Assembly (NCBI RefSeq): GCF_003610995.1
Contig: NZ_CP032543.1
Location: forward strand, 7,006,001 to 7,070,000
DNA from: Streptomyces griseus subsp. griseus
GTDB taxonomy: Bacteria > Actinomycetota > Actinomycetes > Streptomycetales > Streptomycetaceae
Length of the DNA: 64,000 nucleotides
Direction: 5' to 3'
The notes under the pieces are model-generated. The model was given only the letters and a program-made list of their open reading frames with translations, made no database searches and was not told where the DNA came from. A program made the position numbers and the translations under genes. This document shows, piece after piece, positions 7,649-16,115 of this stretch (position 1 is its first letter; every line of letters starts with the position of its first letter).

Positions 7649-8593
7649 TCAGGGGCGGCCGGTGAGATAGCCGCCCATCGAGGTGAAGTGCTCGGTCGCG
7701 GGAAGTTCGCGGCCGTCCCCGGTCCGTACGCGGGTGATGGCCAGACCGTGGTTGCGGCCGGTTCGGGCATCGGCTCCGGCGACGATCACGACGCCGTCGC
7801 CCTCGCGGTAGAAGATCCGGCCCGGGGTGCCGCCGTAGCGGCCCTCGGACACGACAGCGGAGACGACTTCGAGCCGCTGCCCCTTGTGGAAGGTGAAGGC
7901 GCTCGGGTAGGGAGCGGACTGGGCGCGGATCAGACGCTCCAGGTCCTCGGCGGGCCAGCTCCAGTCGATACGGATGTCCTCCTCGGCCCGCTTGTGGAAG
8001 AAGCTGGCCTTGGAGCGGTCCTGCGGGGTGAACTCGGTCTGCCCCGAAGCGATCAGCCCCAGCGCCTCGGTGGTGACCGGGGCGATGAGGTCGACCGTCC
8101 GGTGGAAGAGGTCGGTGGCCGTGTCCGTCGGTCCGACGGTGACCGACCGCTGGACGACGATGTCGCCCGCGTCCAGTTCCTCGTCCATCAGATGGGCGGT
8201 GACGCCGACTTCCGGCTCGCCGTTGACGAGCGCCCAGATCAGCGGCGAGAAGCCCGCGTACGCGGGCAGCAGGGAGTCGTGGATGTTGAGCGTGCCGTGG
8301 ACCGGCAGGTTGTAGATCTCCGGCGGCATCCACGTGCGCCAGTTGTTGGCGATGATGATGTCCGGGGCCACCTCCTTGAGGCGGTCCACCAGTTCGCCGT
8401 CCGGCCGGTTGCGGATGATCACGGGTATCCCGTGCTTCTCCGCGAGGTCGGCCACCGAGTCGCTCCAGATCTTCTCGTAGGCGTGCTCGCTTCTCGGGTG
8501 CGTCACGACCGTCACCACGTCGTGCTCGGAGTCCAGCAGCGCTTGCAGGGTGCGATGCCCCCAGGTCTGGTAACCGAACATGACGACCCGCAT
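7649..8593 (-). CDS. N5-hydroxyornithine formyltransferase-like protein (CchA family)
   Basis: A 314-residue enzyme of the methionyl-tRNA formyltransferase fold (10-formyl-THF donor). The catalytic set is present: N in ANNWRTW, H in NIHDSLLP, and D in AHLMDEELDAGDI. The C-terminal OB-like domain (about 205-314) includes KRAEEDIRIDW and PYPSAFTF. It strongly resembles the siderophore formyltransferase CchA of coelichelin biosynthesis, which formylates delta-N-hydroxyornithine. No NRPS or ornithine monooxygenase is in the window, so this would be a stand-alone supplier, as known for Rft of rhodochelin. The iron box about 40 bp upstream of the start supports iron-starvation control. Confidence 0.85.
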   Translation of the reverse strand: MRVVMFGYQTWGHRTLQALLDSEHDVVTVVTHPRSEHAYEKIWSDSVADLAEKHGIPVIIRNRPDGELVDRLKEVAPDIIIANNWRTWMPPEIYNLPVHGTLNIHDSLLPAYAGFSPLIWALVNGEPEVGVTAHLMDEELDAGDIVVQRSVTVGPTDTATDLFHRTVDLIAPVTTEALGLIASGQTEFTPQDRSKASFFHKRAEEDIRIDWSWPAEDLERLIRAQSAPYPSAFTFHKGQRLEVVSAVVSEGRYGGTPGRIFYREGDGVVIVAGADARTGRNHGLAITRVRTGDGRELPATEHFTSMGGYLTGRP

Positions 8594-8632
8594 GAAGGTG
8601 CCTCCTTGGTAGTGCGATGACCGGCGACCCAG

Positions 8633-8651
8633 TAAAGCAAGGCTTACCTAA
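8633..8651 (-). promoter_or_regulatory. IdeR/DmdR1-type iron box
   Basis: TAAAGCAAGGCTTACCTAA matches 16 of 19 positions of the actinobacterial iron-box consensus TWAGGTWAGSCTWACCTWA. It lies 39 bp upstream of the formyltransferase start, so Fe-loaded DmdR1/IdeR should repress that operon. It is also in the intergenic region of the divergent amidohydrolase, which may or may not respond. Confidence 0.8.
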
Positions 8652-8806
8652 GAGCACAACGTGCCATGATTCACCGAGAGGTTGACAGCCCATTGCGGCT
8701 GGAAGAACACCCTGGCGTCGACAGGCCGGAGCGGGCGGGTTAGCTTGGCCCGGCCCGCTCTCCGGCCGTGCGCCGTGGGTCCGACCGCGACGGGGAGGGA
8801 CCTCCC

Positions 8807-10387
8807 ATGCTCTGTACGAGGCTGACGAACGCCCGCGTCCTCACGATGGACCCGCACCGTCCGGTCGCCCGCGATCTGGGCATCTGGCGCGGCCGGATCG
8901 TGGGCGTGGACGAGGCCGTGACCGCCCTCCCGGCCCGCGAGGTGGTCGACCTCCAGGGCGCGACCGTGCTGCCCGGCTTCATCGACAGCCATGTCCACCT
9001 GGCGTGGGCCGGGTTGAAGGCCCGTACGCCGAGCATCGCCCCGTGCGCGCGGATCGAGGACATCCTCGCCGTCGTGGACGAGGCCGCCCGCCGTCCCGCA
9101 CCTCCCGGCGCTTGGCTGGATCTCGCCGGTTACGACCAGCGGGCCCTGGGCCGCCATCTGACCGCCGCCGAACTGGACCGGGTCAGCCATGGCCGCAAGG
9201 TCCTCCTGATGCACGACTCCGGACACGCCTGCGTCGTCAACACCGCCGTCCTGGAGCTTCTGCCGGCCGAGGTGGAGCACGAGGAGGGCTTCCTCGCCGA
9301 GAACGCCATGACCGCCGCCCGACGGCTGCGGCTGCCGTACTCCCAGGAGGAACTGGCCGACGCCATCGAACACGCCGCCCGGGCCTGCCTCGCCGAGGGG
9401 ATCACCGCCTGCGCCGAGGCGGGCATCGGCGGCGGGCTGCTGGGCCACAGCCCCGTCGAACTCGGGGCCTACCAACTTCTCCGCGACCGGGGCCGACTGC
9501 CGCTGCGCGTGCAGCTGATGGCCTCCGGGGACACCCTGCGTACGCGAGCGGCCCACGCCGCCGACGGCTTCACCCAGGCCCTGGACCTCGGGGTGCGCAC
9601 CGGATTCGGCGACGACTGGCTCTCCCTGGGCGCCCTGAAGATCTACACCGACGGCGGCATGATGGCGCGCACGGCCGCGCTCACCTCCCCGTACGAGGGA
9701 ACGGACGACACGGGCCGGCTCCAGGACGACCCCGACCGCCTCACCCGCCTCATCGTCGACGGCCACCTCGCAGGCTGGCAGCTCGCCGTCCACGCCATCG
9801 GGGACCGCGCCGCCGACCTCGCCCTGGACGCCCTGGAGCAGGCCCAGAAGCTGAAGCCCCGGCCCGACGCCCGCCACCGCATCGAACACGCCGGACTGAT
9901 CCGCCCCGACCAGCTGCCCCGCTTCGCCGCGCTCGGGGTGAGCGCGGTGATCCAGCCCAACTTCCTGCGTTACTTCGGCGACGACTACGCGACGGTGATG
10001 GGGGAGGGGCGGTCCGGCTGGATGTACCGGGGCCGGGGGTTCCTGGACCACGGCGTCACCCTCGTCGGCTCCTCCGACCGGCCCGTCACCGACGGCTCCC
10101 CGCTGCGCGCGATCCAGTTCATGGTCGAACGGGCCTCCGTGTCCGGCCGGCTCATCGGTGCTCACGAGGCGATCGGCGTCGCGGAGGCGGTCCGCGCATA
10201 CACGGTCGCCGGTGCCCACGCCTGCCGCTGGGAGGACACGGCGGGCACCCTCTCCCCGGGCAAGCGCGCCGACTTGGTGGTCCTCGGCGACGATCCGCAC
10301 CGGGTGGACCCCGCGCGGATCGGTGACATCGAGATCGTGACGACGTACGTGGACGGCCGGGACACCCGCGGGGTTCCGCGCGCCTGA
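8807..10387 (+). CDS. Amidohydrolase family protein (YtcJ-like)
   Basis: A 526-residue metal-dependent hydrolase of the amidohydrolase-3 type. Metal ligands sit in PGFIDSHVHL (HxH), VHAIGDRAADLAL and RIEHAG, plus the late Asp in VGSSDRPVTDGSPL. The C-terminus (CRWEDTAGTLSPGKRADLVVLGDDP) returns to the composite beta-sandwich. The ATG at 8807 is preferred over the GTG at 8768 because GGGGAGGG lies 8-14 bp upstream. YtcJ-like enzymes have varied or unknown amide or cyclic substrates. It is divergent from the iron-regulated formyltransferase operon, and a shared function is not shown. Confidence 0.8.
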   Translation: MLCTRLTNARVLTMDPHRPVARDLGIWRGRIVGVDEAVTALPAREVVDLQGATVLPGFIDSHVHLAWAGLKARTPSIAPCARIEDILAVVDEAARRPAPPGAWLDLAGYDQRALGRHLTAAELDRVSHGRKVLLMHDSGHACVVNTAVLELLPAEVEHEEGFLAENAMTAARRLRLPYSQEELADAIEHAARACLAEGITACAEAGIGGGLLGHSPVELGAYQLLRDRGRLPLRVQLMASGDTLRTRAAHAADGFTQALDLGVRTGFGDDWLSLGALKIYTDGGMMARTAALTSPYEGTDDTGRLQDDPDRLTRLIVDGHLAGWQLAVHAIGDRAADLALDALEQAQKLKPRPDARHRIEHAGLIRPDQLPRFAALGVSAVIQPNFLRYFGDDYATVMGEGRSGWMYRGRGFLDHGVTLVGSSDRPVTDGSPLRAIQFMVERASVSGRLIGAHEAIGVAEAVRAYTVAGAHACRWEDTAGTLSPGKRADLVVLGDDPHRVDPARIGDIEIVTTYVDGRDTRGVPRA

Positions 10388-10394
10388 AGTGCGC

Positions 10395-10420
10395 GGGCGG
10401 AGGAGCGCGTCCCTCCGCCC
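10395..10420 (+). terminator. Stem-loop terminator after the amidohydrolase
   Basis: A 9-bp stem (GGGCGGAGG at 10395-10403, complement at 10412-10420) with an 8-base loop, just after the amidohydrolase stop. Confidence 0.65.
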
Positions 10421-10630
10421 CTCCCGGCCGGGAGATCAGGGAATCGACACCTTTTTCGTGTTATTCAGGGTGAATATGGACATCGGCCCCGTAGGTTGGG
10501 GAGAACCGCCACTCGACTGGCGTCCCACGTCACCCCGACACCGCGACCGGACGAGCGCCGGGCCGCCGCGTTCCACCGGTCGCCCGGCGCCCCGCGCGCC
10601 GCTGTTCACGAACGAGGAAAGGCAGGGCAG

Positions 10631-11815
10631 GTGAACGTGCTTGGGATCATCGCCCCCGGTGTGGCCGCGCTGTTCATCACGGTCGTACTCGCCAAGGGCG
10701 TCCGCCGTACGGCGCTCCGCTCCGGCACCGGCCGCGAGCCGGGCGCGCGCCCCTCGCGCGCCGGGGTGGTGCGCAGACTGGGCGGCGCCACGGTCGTCCT
10801 CGGCGTCGGTACGGCTGCCGCCGCCGGCTCGGCACTCGGCGCGGCGGGCGACGGCGGACGGGCCGTCACCGGACTGCTGGCCGGGGCCGGGATCGTTGCC
10901 GCCCTGGGGCTCGTCCACGATGTGCGGCCGCTCGGGGTGCCCCTGCGGGCGGCGGTCCAGACGGGTGCCGCCACGCTCGCCGTGTGCCTCGCCGGGTTCT
11001 CGCCGGTGGCGGGCGTCCTGGCCGTGATCTGGATCGTCCTCGCCACCCAGGCCTTCGCCCTTCTCGACACCTCCGACGGGGTCCTGGCCACCGTCGGTGC
11101 CGTCACCGCGGCCGGGCTGCTCGCCTGCGCGGCCGTCGAGGGCCGCGCGGAACTCGCCCTGCTCCCCGCCGTCCTGCTCGCCGGGCTCATCGGTTTCCTG
11201 CTCCACAACTGGCACCCCGCACGCATCCGCCCCGGTGCGTGCGGCTCGCTCTTCACCGGCTTCGCCCTGTCGTCCTCGGGCGCGTTGATCCATGTGGCGG
11301 CCCCGTCGGAACGCGCATCCGTGGTCGCGCTGCCCGTCCTGGCCGCCGTCGCCCTCGCCGACGCCGCCCTCGTCCTGATCTCGCGGCGTCGCGTCTCACG
11401 CCCCCTGCTCCAGGACTGCGGCGACCACATCACGCACCGCCTGCGCCGCCTCCGCGTCACCGTGCCGGGGACGGCTGTCCTCCTCGGCCTGTGGGCGGCC
11501 GTGGCGGTGGCGGTCGGCACGCTGGTGTACGCGGGCGTGCTGCACCCCGCCTTCGCCCTCGTACCGCTCGCGGGCAGTGCCCTGGCCGTCCTCGCCCTGC
11601 TCAGGATCCCGGCGTACGTGGCCCCGCCGGGCACCGCCACCCGCCGTCCGGCCACCGCCGCCCCGCGCACACCTCCCGCACCACCCACGTCACCCGCACC
11701 TGCGGGCACCGCTCCGAGGGGCGCCGACGCCGCCAGGACCGCGACCGGCCGCCCCACCGTGCCCCCGCCGCCCACCGGCCGCCCCGCCGTCGGCCTCACC
11801 GCCGACAGGAGCTGA
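10631..11815 (+). CDS. Degenerate MraY/WecA-like phospho-sugar transferase, membrane protein
   Basis: A 394-residue polytopic protein (about ten hydrophobic helices) with the order of landmarks of the polyprenyl-phosphate sugar-1-P transferases. GLVHDVRPLGVPLRA sits in place of GLxDDxxGL. FALLDTSDGVLATVG matches the NxxDGxDGLA loop, HNWHPARIRPGACGSLF matches FNxxPAxIFMGDxGS, and DCGDHITHRL matches RDHxHHRL. The DD pair is HD here and GDxGS is GACGS, so catalysis may be lost or altered. The Pro/Ala/Thr-rich cytosolic tail (about 335-394) is extra. The GTG start at 10631 follows a purine-rich stretch. It converges on a GT2 gene. Function in envelope glycopolymers is inferred. Confidence 0.65.
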   Translation: MNVLGIIAPGVAALFITVVLAKGVRRTALRSGTGREPGARPSRAGVVRRLGGATVVLGVGTAAAAGSALGAAGDGGRAVTGLLAGAGIVAALGLVHDVRPLGVPLRAAVQTGAATLAVCLAGFSPVAGVLAVIWIVLATQAFALLDTSDGVLATVGAVTAAGLLACAAVEGRAELALLPAVLLAGLIGFLLHNWHPARIRPGACGSLFTGFALSSSGALIHVAAPSERASVVALPVLAAVALADAALVLISRRRVSRPLLQDCGDHITHRLRRLRVTVPGTAVLLGLWAAVAVAVGTLVYAGVLHPAFALVPLAGSALAVLALLRIPAYVAPPGTATRRPATAAPRTPPAPPTSPAPAGTAPRGADAARTATGRPTVPPPPTGRPAVGLTADRS

Positions 11816-11835
11816 CCCGGAGGCGGTGGTTCCCC

Positions 11836-12723
11836 TCACCCCCGCCACCGCCCCAGCGTGGCCCGCGCCGCCGTCCGCGCGTACGGGGACACCATCAGGA
11901 ACGGCGCCCACGGCCAGGTGTGGCGCAGGCAGTACACCCACCACTGCTGCGGTGGCAGCTCGGCCACGGAGGTGACCCGCCGCAGCGCCTCCCGCACCCC
12001 GATCCCCGGCTCCCTGGAGCCGGGGGAGTCCGGCCCCCGCGCGCATACGCCGACGGGCGAGGGGGCGACGAAGGCGGGGACCCCGGCGCGCCGGGCGCGG
12101 AAACCGTGGTCGTAGTCGCCCATCCGGTGTGGGAAGACCTTGTCCAGGTCCCCGACCACGTCGTACGCGGCCCGGGGGAGCAGCACCACCCGGCCGTCGT
12201 ACGTGTCGCACGGCTCGGGCCGCTCGCCGCCCGGCTCCACCAGCGTCAGGGACCGGCCGCGCCGCCCCGAGTACACCGTGGACCCGTCCGCGCCCCGGAC
12301 CGCCCCCACGACCACCGCCCCCGCCCCGACCGCGTCCGCCGCGCCCAGGAGCCCGGCGAGGGCGTCCGGGAAGAGCTCCACCCCGTCGTCCAGCCACAGC
12401 TGGTGCGTCCACCGGTGGCTCGGGCCGCCCGGCCTGCCGCTGTGCGAGCCACCGCCGCCTCCGCCGCTGCGGCTGTTGCGGCTGGCGATGCGCAACGCCT
12501 GGTTACGGGGGACGTCCGCGCCCACCGACATGACCTCGACGGCCGGATGGTGGAGGCGGACGGCCTGCGGGGTGCCGTCGGTGGAGCCCGTGTCCACCAG
12601 GTGCACGCCCATCGTGGCGTGGGCCGGAAGGCCCTGCTGGTACGCCAGGGCGTTCAGCGCCGACAGGGTCCGCGCGCGCCTGTTGTGACTCGTCATCAGT
12701 ACGGCCAGGTGGACGGAGTGCAC
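11836..12723 (-). CDS. Glycosyltransferase family 2 protein
   Basis: A 295-residue GT-A fold enzyme: N-terminal HLAVLMTSHNRRARTL, VHLVDTGSTDGTP (nucleotide-binding strand), and WLDDGVELFP in the place of the DxD motif. A metal-proximal HRMGDYDHGFRARRAGVP and a C-terminal aromatic segment (WWVYCLRHTWPW) follow. A glycine/serine-rich insert (SRSGGGGGGSHSGRPGGP) interrupts the domain just before the DxD position. GTG at 12723 is chosen because GAGGAG lies 6-11 bp upstream and the fold starts there; longer in-frame starts exist. A rhamnosyl or galactofuranosyl-type acceptor role cannot be decided. Confidence 0.75.
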   Translation of the reverse strand: MHSVHLAVLMTSHNRRARTLSALNALAYQQGLPAHATMGVHLVDTGSTDGTPQAVRLHHPAVEVMSVGADVPRNQALRIASRNSRSGGGGGGSHSGRPGGPSHRWTHQLWLDDGVELFPDALAGLLGAADAVGAGAVVVGAVRGADGSTVYSGRRGRSLTLVEPGGERPEPCDTYDGRVVLLPRAAYDVVGDLDKVFPHRMGDYDHGFRARRAGVPAFVAPSPVGVCARGPDSPGSREPGIGVREALRRVTSVAELPPQQWWVYCLRHTWPWAPFLMVSPYARTAARATLGRWRG

Positions 12724-12740
12724 GGCGGAGCTCCTCACTA

Positions 12741-12760
12741 CATGAATCTCATCATTCATG
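12741..12760. promoter_or_regulatory. Dyad CATGAAT-N6-ATTCATG in divergent promoter
   Basis: A perfect 7-bp inverted repeat with a 6-bp spacer in the A/T-rich gap between the divergent GT2 and PI-PLC genes, next to a -10-like GATAAT at 12771-12776. A plausible regulator site for either gene; the protein is unknown. Confidence 0.4.
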
Positions 12761-12793
12761 CATAAAAGCCGATAATCCGCATAGGCTGAGTGA

Positions 12794-15010
12794 GTGATCG
12801 CCGCACCGATGGAGTACCCGCTTCCCCCGCAGCCCGGCCTCATGTCCCCGGGCCGGGCCAGGCGGACGGTGCGCGTGGTGGCGTTCGTGCTGGCCGCGCT
12901 CAGCGTGCTGACGGTGGCGCTCACCTCGACGGTCCGCGCCACCGTCCTGTCGCCGGGCTACTACCGGTCGGTCCTGGACGAGGAGTCGGCGTACGACCGG
13001 CTCTACAGCGAGGTGCTCGTCGACCCGGCGATCGCCCCGGTCACCCGCGACCTCCTCGCCCACCTGCCCGTGCCCGAGGCGCTGGTGACCTCCAACATCA
13101 AGGTCGTCCTGCCCCCGGAGACGGTCCGCTCCCTGACCGACCAGCAGATCCTCGCCCTCACCGACCACCTGCGCGGCGACACCGACGAACTGCGGCTGAA
13201 CGTGGACATCGACCCGGTGCTGCAGAATCTGGCCGACCTGGCCCGGATCTACTTCGGCGACCTGGTCGCCAGCCTCCAGGACCAGGACGAACCGGACTTC
13301 GCCCGGTTCACCGACGACCTCACCACCGCCCTCGAAGCCCTCAGGGAAGGCCGCGCGCCCACCCTGCCCGCCCTGCCGCTCACCGACGGCCAGGCGGCCC
13401 GCGCCACCGATGTCCTGCTGAGGCTGGTGCCCGAGCGGGACCGGACGGAGCTGCGCCCCGACATCGAAGTGTCCCTGCGGCGGGGCGACGTATCGTCCGC
13501 CCTGGCGACGACCGCGGCCGCCGCACTCGCCGACGGGTCACGGACCGCCGCCGCCGGCCTGCGCACCACACTCCGGGGCGGTACGTGGGACCTCACCGCG
13601 ACCCTGACGGCCGCGGGCAACGACCTCGACGCCCTGGAGCAGGCGCGCGAGCGGGTCCAGTGGCTGACGTACCTCCAGATCCTCGCCACCGCGCTGGCGC
13701 TGACCTCCCTCGCGGTGCTCTGGGCCACCGGCCCCCGCGCCTCCGCCCGGCGGCTGATGGTGCTGGGACAGGCCGTCGCCTGCGGCGGCATCCTCACGGC
13801 GGCGGCCGTCCTGCTGACCCGGTGGGCCACGGGGGGCCGCTTCCTCACCCTCCCGGCCTCCTGGCCGCCGAGCGTCACCGCCCTCGCCGGGGACCTCCAG
13901 CGCAACGCCGTGGACCAGGCGGTGGCCACCGGACTGACCGCCGCCCTCACGGCTCTCGTCGGCGGGGCCCTCCTCACCGCCACCGGCTGGGCCGTCCTGA
14001 TCCGCCCGCGCACCCTGCCCACACCCACCGCCGTACGCGGCGTGGCCGCGGGCGTCACCTGCGCCGCACTGGCCGGCGCCCTGCTCGTCCCGCCCGTACT
14101 CGGCCCGTCCGCGCCCCGCCGCTGCCAGGGCAGCGCCGAACTCTGCGAACTCCGCTACGACGAGGTCGCCCACCTCACGGCCCACAACGCCATGTCCACC
14201 ACCGCCGACCGGTTCATCGGCCCCCTCCAGGACCCCGACATCACCACCCAGCTCAACACCGGTGTGCGGGCGCTCATGCTGGACACGTACCACTGGGAGA
14301 GCCCGCAGGACATCGCCGCCCGACTGGACAACCCCGAGTTCACCCCCGAACAGCGCCGGCTGATCTCCGCCGCGATCGACAAGGCCAACCCGCCGCGCGA
14401 GGGCCTCTGGCTCTGCCACAGCGTCTGCCGGGCCGGCGCGATCGAACTGGGCCCCGCACTGGAGGACATCGGCGCCTGGCTGCGCGCCCACCCCACCGAG
14501 ATCGTGACGCTGATCGTCCAGGACGACATCGGCGCCGAGGAGACCGCCGAGGCGTTCCGCCGGGCGGGGCTCGGGGAGTTGCTGCACACCCCGTCCGAGG
14601 ACCCCGAGGAGCCGTGGCCGACGCTGGAGGAGATGATCGACAGCGGCCGCCGGCTGGTGGTGTTCGCGGAGAAGGCGGACGGCCCGGCGCCCTGGTACCG
14701 CAACTTCTACCGGTACGGCATGGAGACCCCGTTCGCCTTCCGCAGCCCCGCCGAGATGAGCTGCGCACCGAACCGCGGCGGCACCGGCAAACGCCTCTTC
14801 CTGCTCAACCACTTCGTCACGAACGGCGGCGGCAGCCGGCCGGACGCGGGCCGGATCAACTCCCGTGACTGGCTGCTGGAGCGGGCCCGGGAGTGCGAGG
14901 CGGAGCGCGGCAGCCCGGTGAACTTCGTCGCCGTCGACTACACGACCGTCGGCGACGCGCTCGGCGCGGTGGAGGAGCTGAACAGACGCCGTACGCAGAA
15001 GGACCGCTGA
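12794..15010 (+). CDS. Membrane protein with C-terminal PI-PLC X-type phosphodiesterase domain
   Basis: A 738-residue protein. One N-terminal membrane helix (about 29-50) is followed by a ~230-residue presumably extracytoplasmic region, four more hydrophobic helices (about 290-435), then a phosphatidylinositol-phospholipase-C-type barrel (about 445-735). Both catalytic histidines are visible: HLTAHNAMST and LWLCHSVC. ALMLDTYHW carries the metal-like Asp position, and VTLIVQDD and RLVVFAEKAD are core strands. The domain would face the outside. The start is uncertain: GTG 12794 lies close to a -10-like GATAAT, and ATG 12809 is an alternative. Substrate (phospholipid or polymer) is not known. 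Confidence 0.75.
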   Translation: MIAAPMEYPLPPQPGLMSPGRARRTVRVVAFVLAALSVLTVALTSTVRATVLSPGYYRSVLDEESAYDRLYSEVLVDPAIAPVTRDLLAHLPVPEALVTSNIKVVLPPETVRSLTDQQILALTDHLRGDTDELRLNVDIDPVLQNLADLARIYFGDLVASLQDQDEPDFARFTDDLTTALEALREGRAPTLPALPLTDGQAARATDVLLRLVPERDRTELRPDIEVSLRRGDVSSALATTAAAALADGSRTAAAGLRTTLRGGTWDLTATLTAAGNDLDALEQARERVQWLTYLQILATALALTSLAVLWATGPRASARRLMVLGQAVACGGILTAAAVLLTRWATGGRFLTLPASWPPSVTALAGDLQRNAVDQAVATGLTAALTALVGGALLTATGWAVLIRPRTLPTPTAVRGVAAGVTCAALAGALLVPPVLGPSAPRRCQGSAELCELRYDEVAHLTAHNAMSTTADRFIGPLQDPDITTQLNTGVRALMLDTYHWESPQDIAARLDNPEFTPEQRRLISAAIDKANPPREGLWLCHSVCRAGAIELGPALEDIGAWLRAHPTEIVTLIVQDDIGAEETAEAFRRAGLGELLHTPSEDPEEPWPTLEEMIDSGRRLVVFAEKADGPAPWYRNFYRYGMETPFAFRSPAEMSCAPNRGGTGKRLFLLNHFVTNGGGSRPDAGRINSRDWLLERARECEAERGSPVNFVAVDYTTVGDALGAVEELNRRRTQKDR

Positions 15011-15012
15011 CC

Positions 15013-15059
15013 CCGCCTCAGCCTGGCCGGAACGCGCTCCCGGCCGAACCCTGAGGCGG
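15013..15059 (+). terminator. Stem-loop terminator after PI-PLC gene
   Basis: CCGCCTCAG at 15013-15021 pairs exactly with 15051-15059, with a further CGGCCGG-type inner stem. It lies just after the stop at 15010. Confidence 0.7.
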
Positions 15060-15152
15060 CTGTCGGAGGCTCATGAGAGGCTGACCCCCCAGTGGCTCCC
15101 GACCCTGCGGACGGAGCCCCTCGACGGCCGACAGAACGGGGAACCAGCGCAC

Positions 15153-16115
15153 ATGACCGCTCCGAGCGATCCCGCACCGCCCAGTGCCCTTTCAGCCGTT
15201 CCGTCGCCCGGCACCGACCCCGCCCCACGGGGTGACGGCCGCCTGCTGGCCGTGAGCGACCTCCACGCGGCGGTCTCCGACAACCGGCCCATCGTGGAGT
15301 CCCTCCGCCCCACGTCCGACGAGGACTGGCTCATCGTCGCGGGCGATGTGGCGGAGCGCCCCGACGACATACGCTGGGCGCTGAGCCTCCTCGCGGAACG
15401 TTTCGGTCAGGTGATCTGGACCCCCGGCAACCACGAGCTGTGGACCCTGGACAAGGATCCGGTCCAGCTGCGCGGCCAGGCCCGGTACGAACACCTCGTC
15501 GAGATCTGCCGCGAGCTCGGCGTGATCACCCCCGAGGACCCGTTCCCCCGCTGGCCCGGCCCCGACGGCCCGGTGGCGATCGCGCCGCTGTTCCTCCTGT
15601 ACGACTACACCTTCCGCGCCCCGGGCACGCACACGAAGGAGGAGTCGCTGGCCGTCGCCCACGAGTCCGGCATCGTCTGCAACGACGAGTACCTCCTCCA
15701 CCCCGACCCCCACCCGACCCGCGACGACTGGTGCCGGGCCCGGGTCGCGGAGACGGAGCGCAGACTCGCCGAGCACGACCCCGAGATCCCGCTCGTCCTC
15801 GCCGGTCACTGGCCGCTCGTCCGGGAACCCACGTCGGTCATGTGGTATCCGGAGTTCGCCCAGTGGTGCGGCACCGAACTCACCGCCGACTGGCACCGCC
15901 GCTTCAACGTCACCGCCGTCGTCTACGGGCACCTCCACATCCCCCGGACGACCTGGTACGACGGCGTCCGCTTCGAGGAGGTCTCGATCGGCTACCCACG
16001 GGAGTGGCGCGAGCGCGGCCACCCGCGCGGTCTGCTTCGCCAGATCCTCCCGTACGAGCAGGAGTCCACGCCTCCCGCCCGTACCGGCACCGCCACCTCC
16101 GGAGGCTCCCTGTGA
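15153..16115 (+). CDS. Metallophosphoesterase
   Basis: A 320-residue calcineurin-like phosphoesterase with the full metal set in order: D-x-H in AVSDLHAA, GDVAERPDD, GNHELW, GHWP and GHLH. The family hydrolyses phosphomono- or diesters with two metal ions. Its TGA overlaps the GTG start of the phosphopantetheinyl transferase gene, so the two are translationally coupled. The metallophosphoesterase/PPTase pairing suggests a linked role, for example turnover of a carrier-protein phosphopantetheine or of the 3',5'-ADP product, but this is inference. Confidence 0.85.
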   Translation: MTAPSDPAPPSALSAVPSPGTDPAPRGDGRLLAVSDLHAAVSDNRPIVESLRPTSDEDWLIVAGDVAERPDDIRWALSLLAERFGQVIWTPGNHELWTLDKDPVQLRGQARYEHLVEICRELGVITPEDPFPRWPGPDGPVAIAPLFLLYDYTFRAPGTHTKEESLAVAHESGIVCNDEYLLHPDPHPTRDDWCRARVAETERRLAEHDPEIPLVLAGHWPLVREPTSVMWYPEFAQWCGTELTADWHRRFNVTAVVYGHLHIPRTTWYDGVRFEEVSIGYPREWRERGHPRGLLRQILPYEQESTPPARTGTATSGGSL

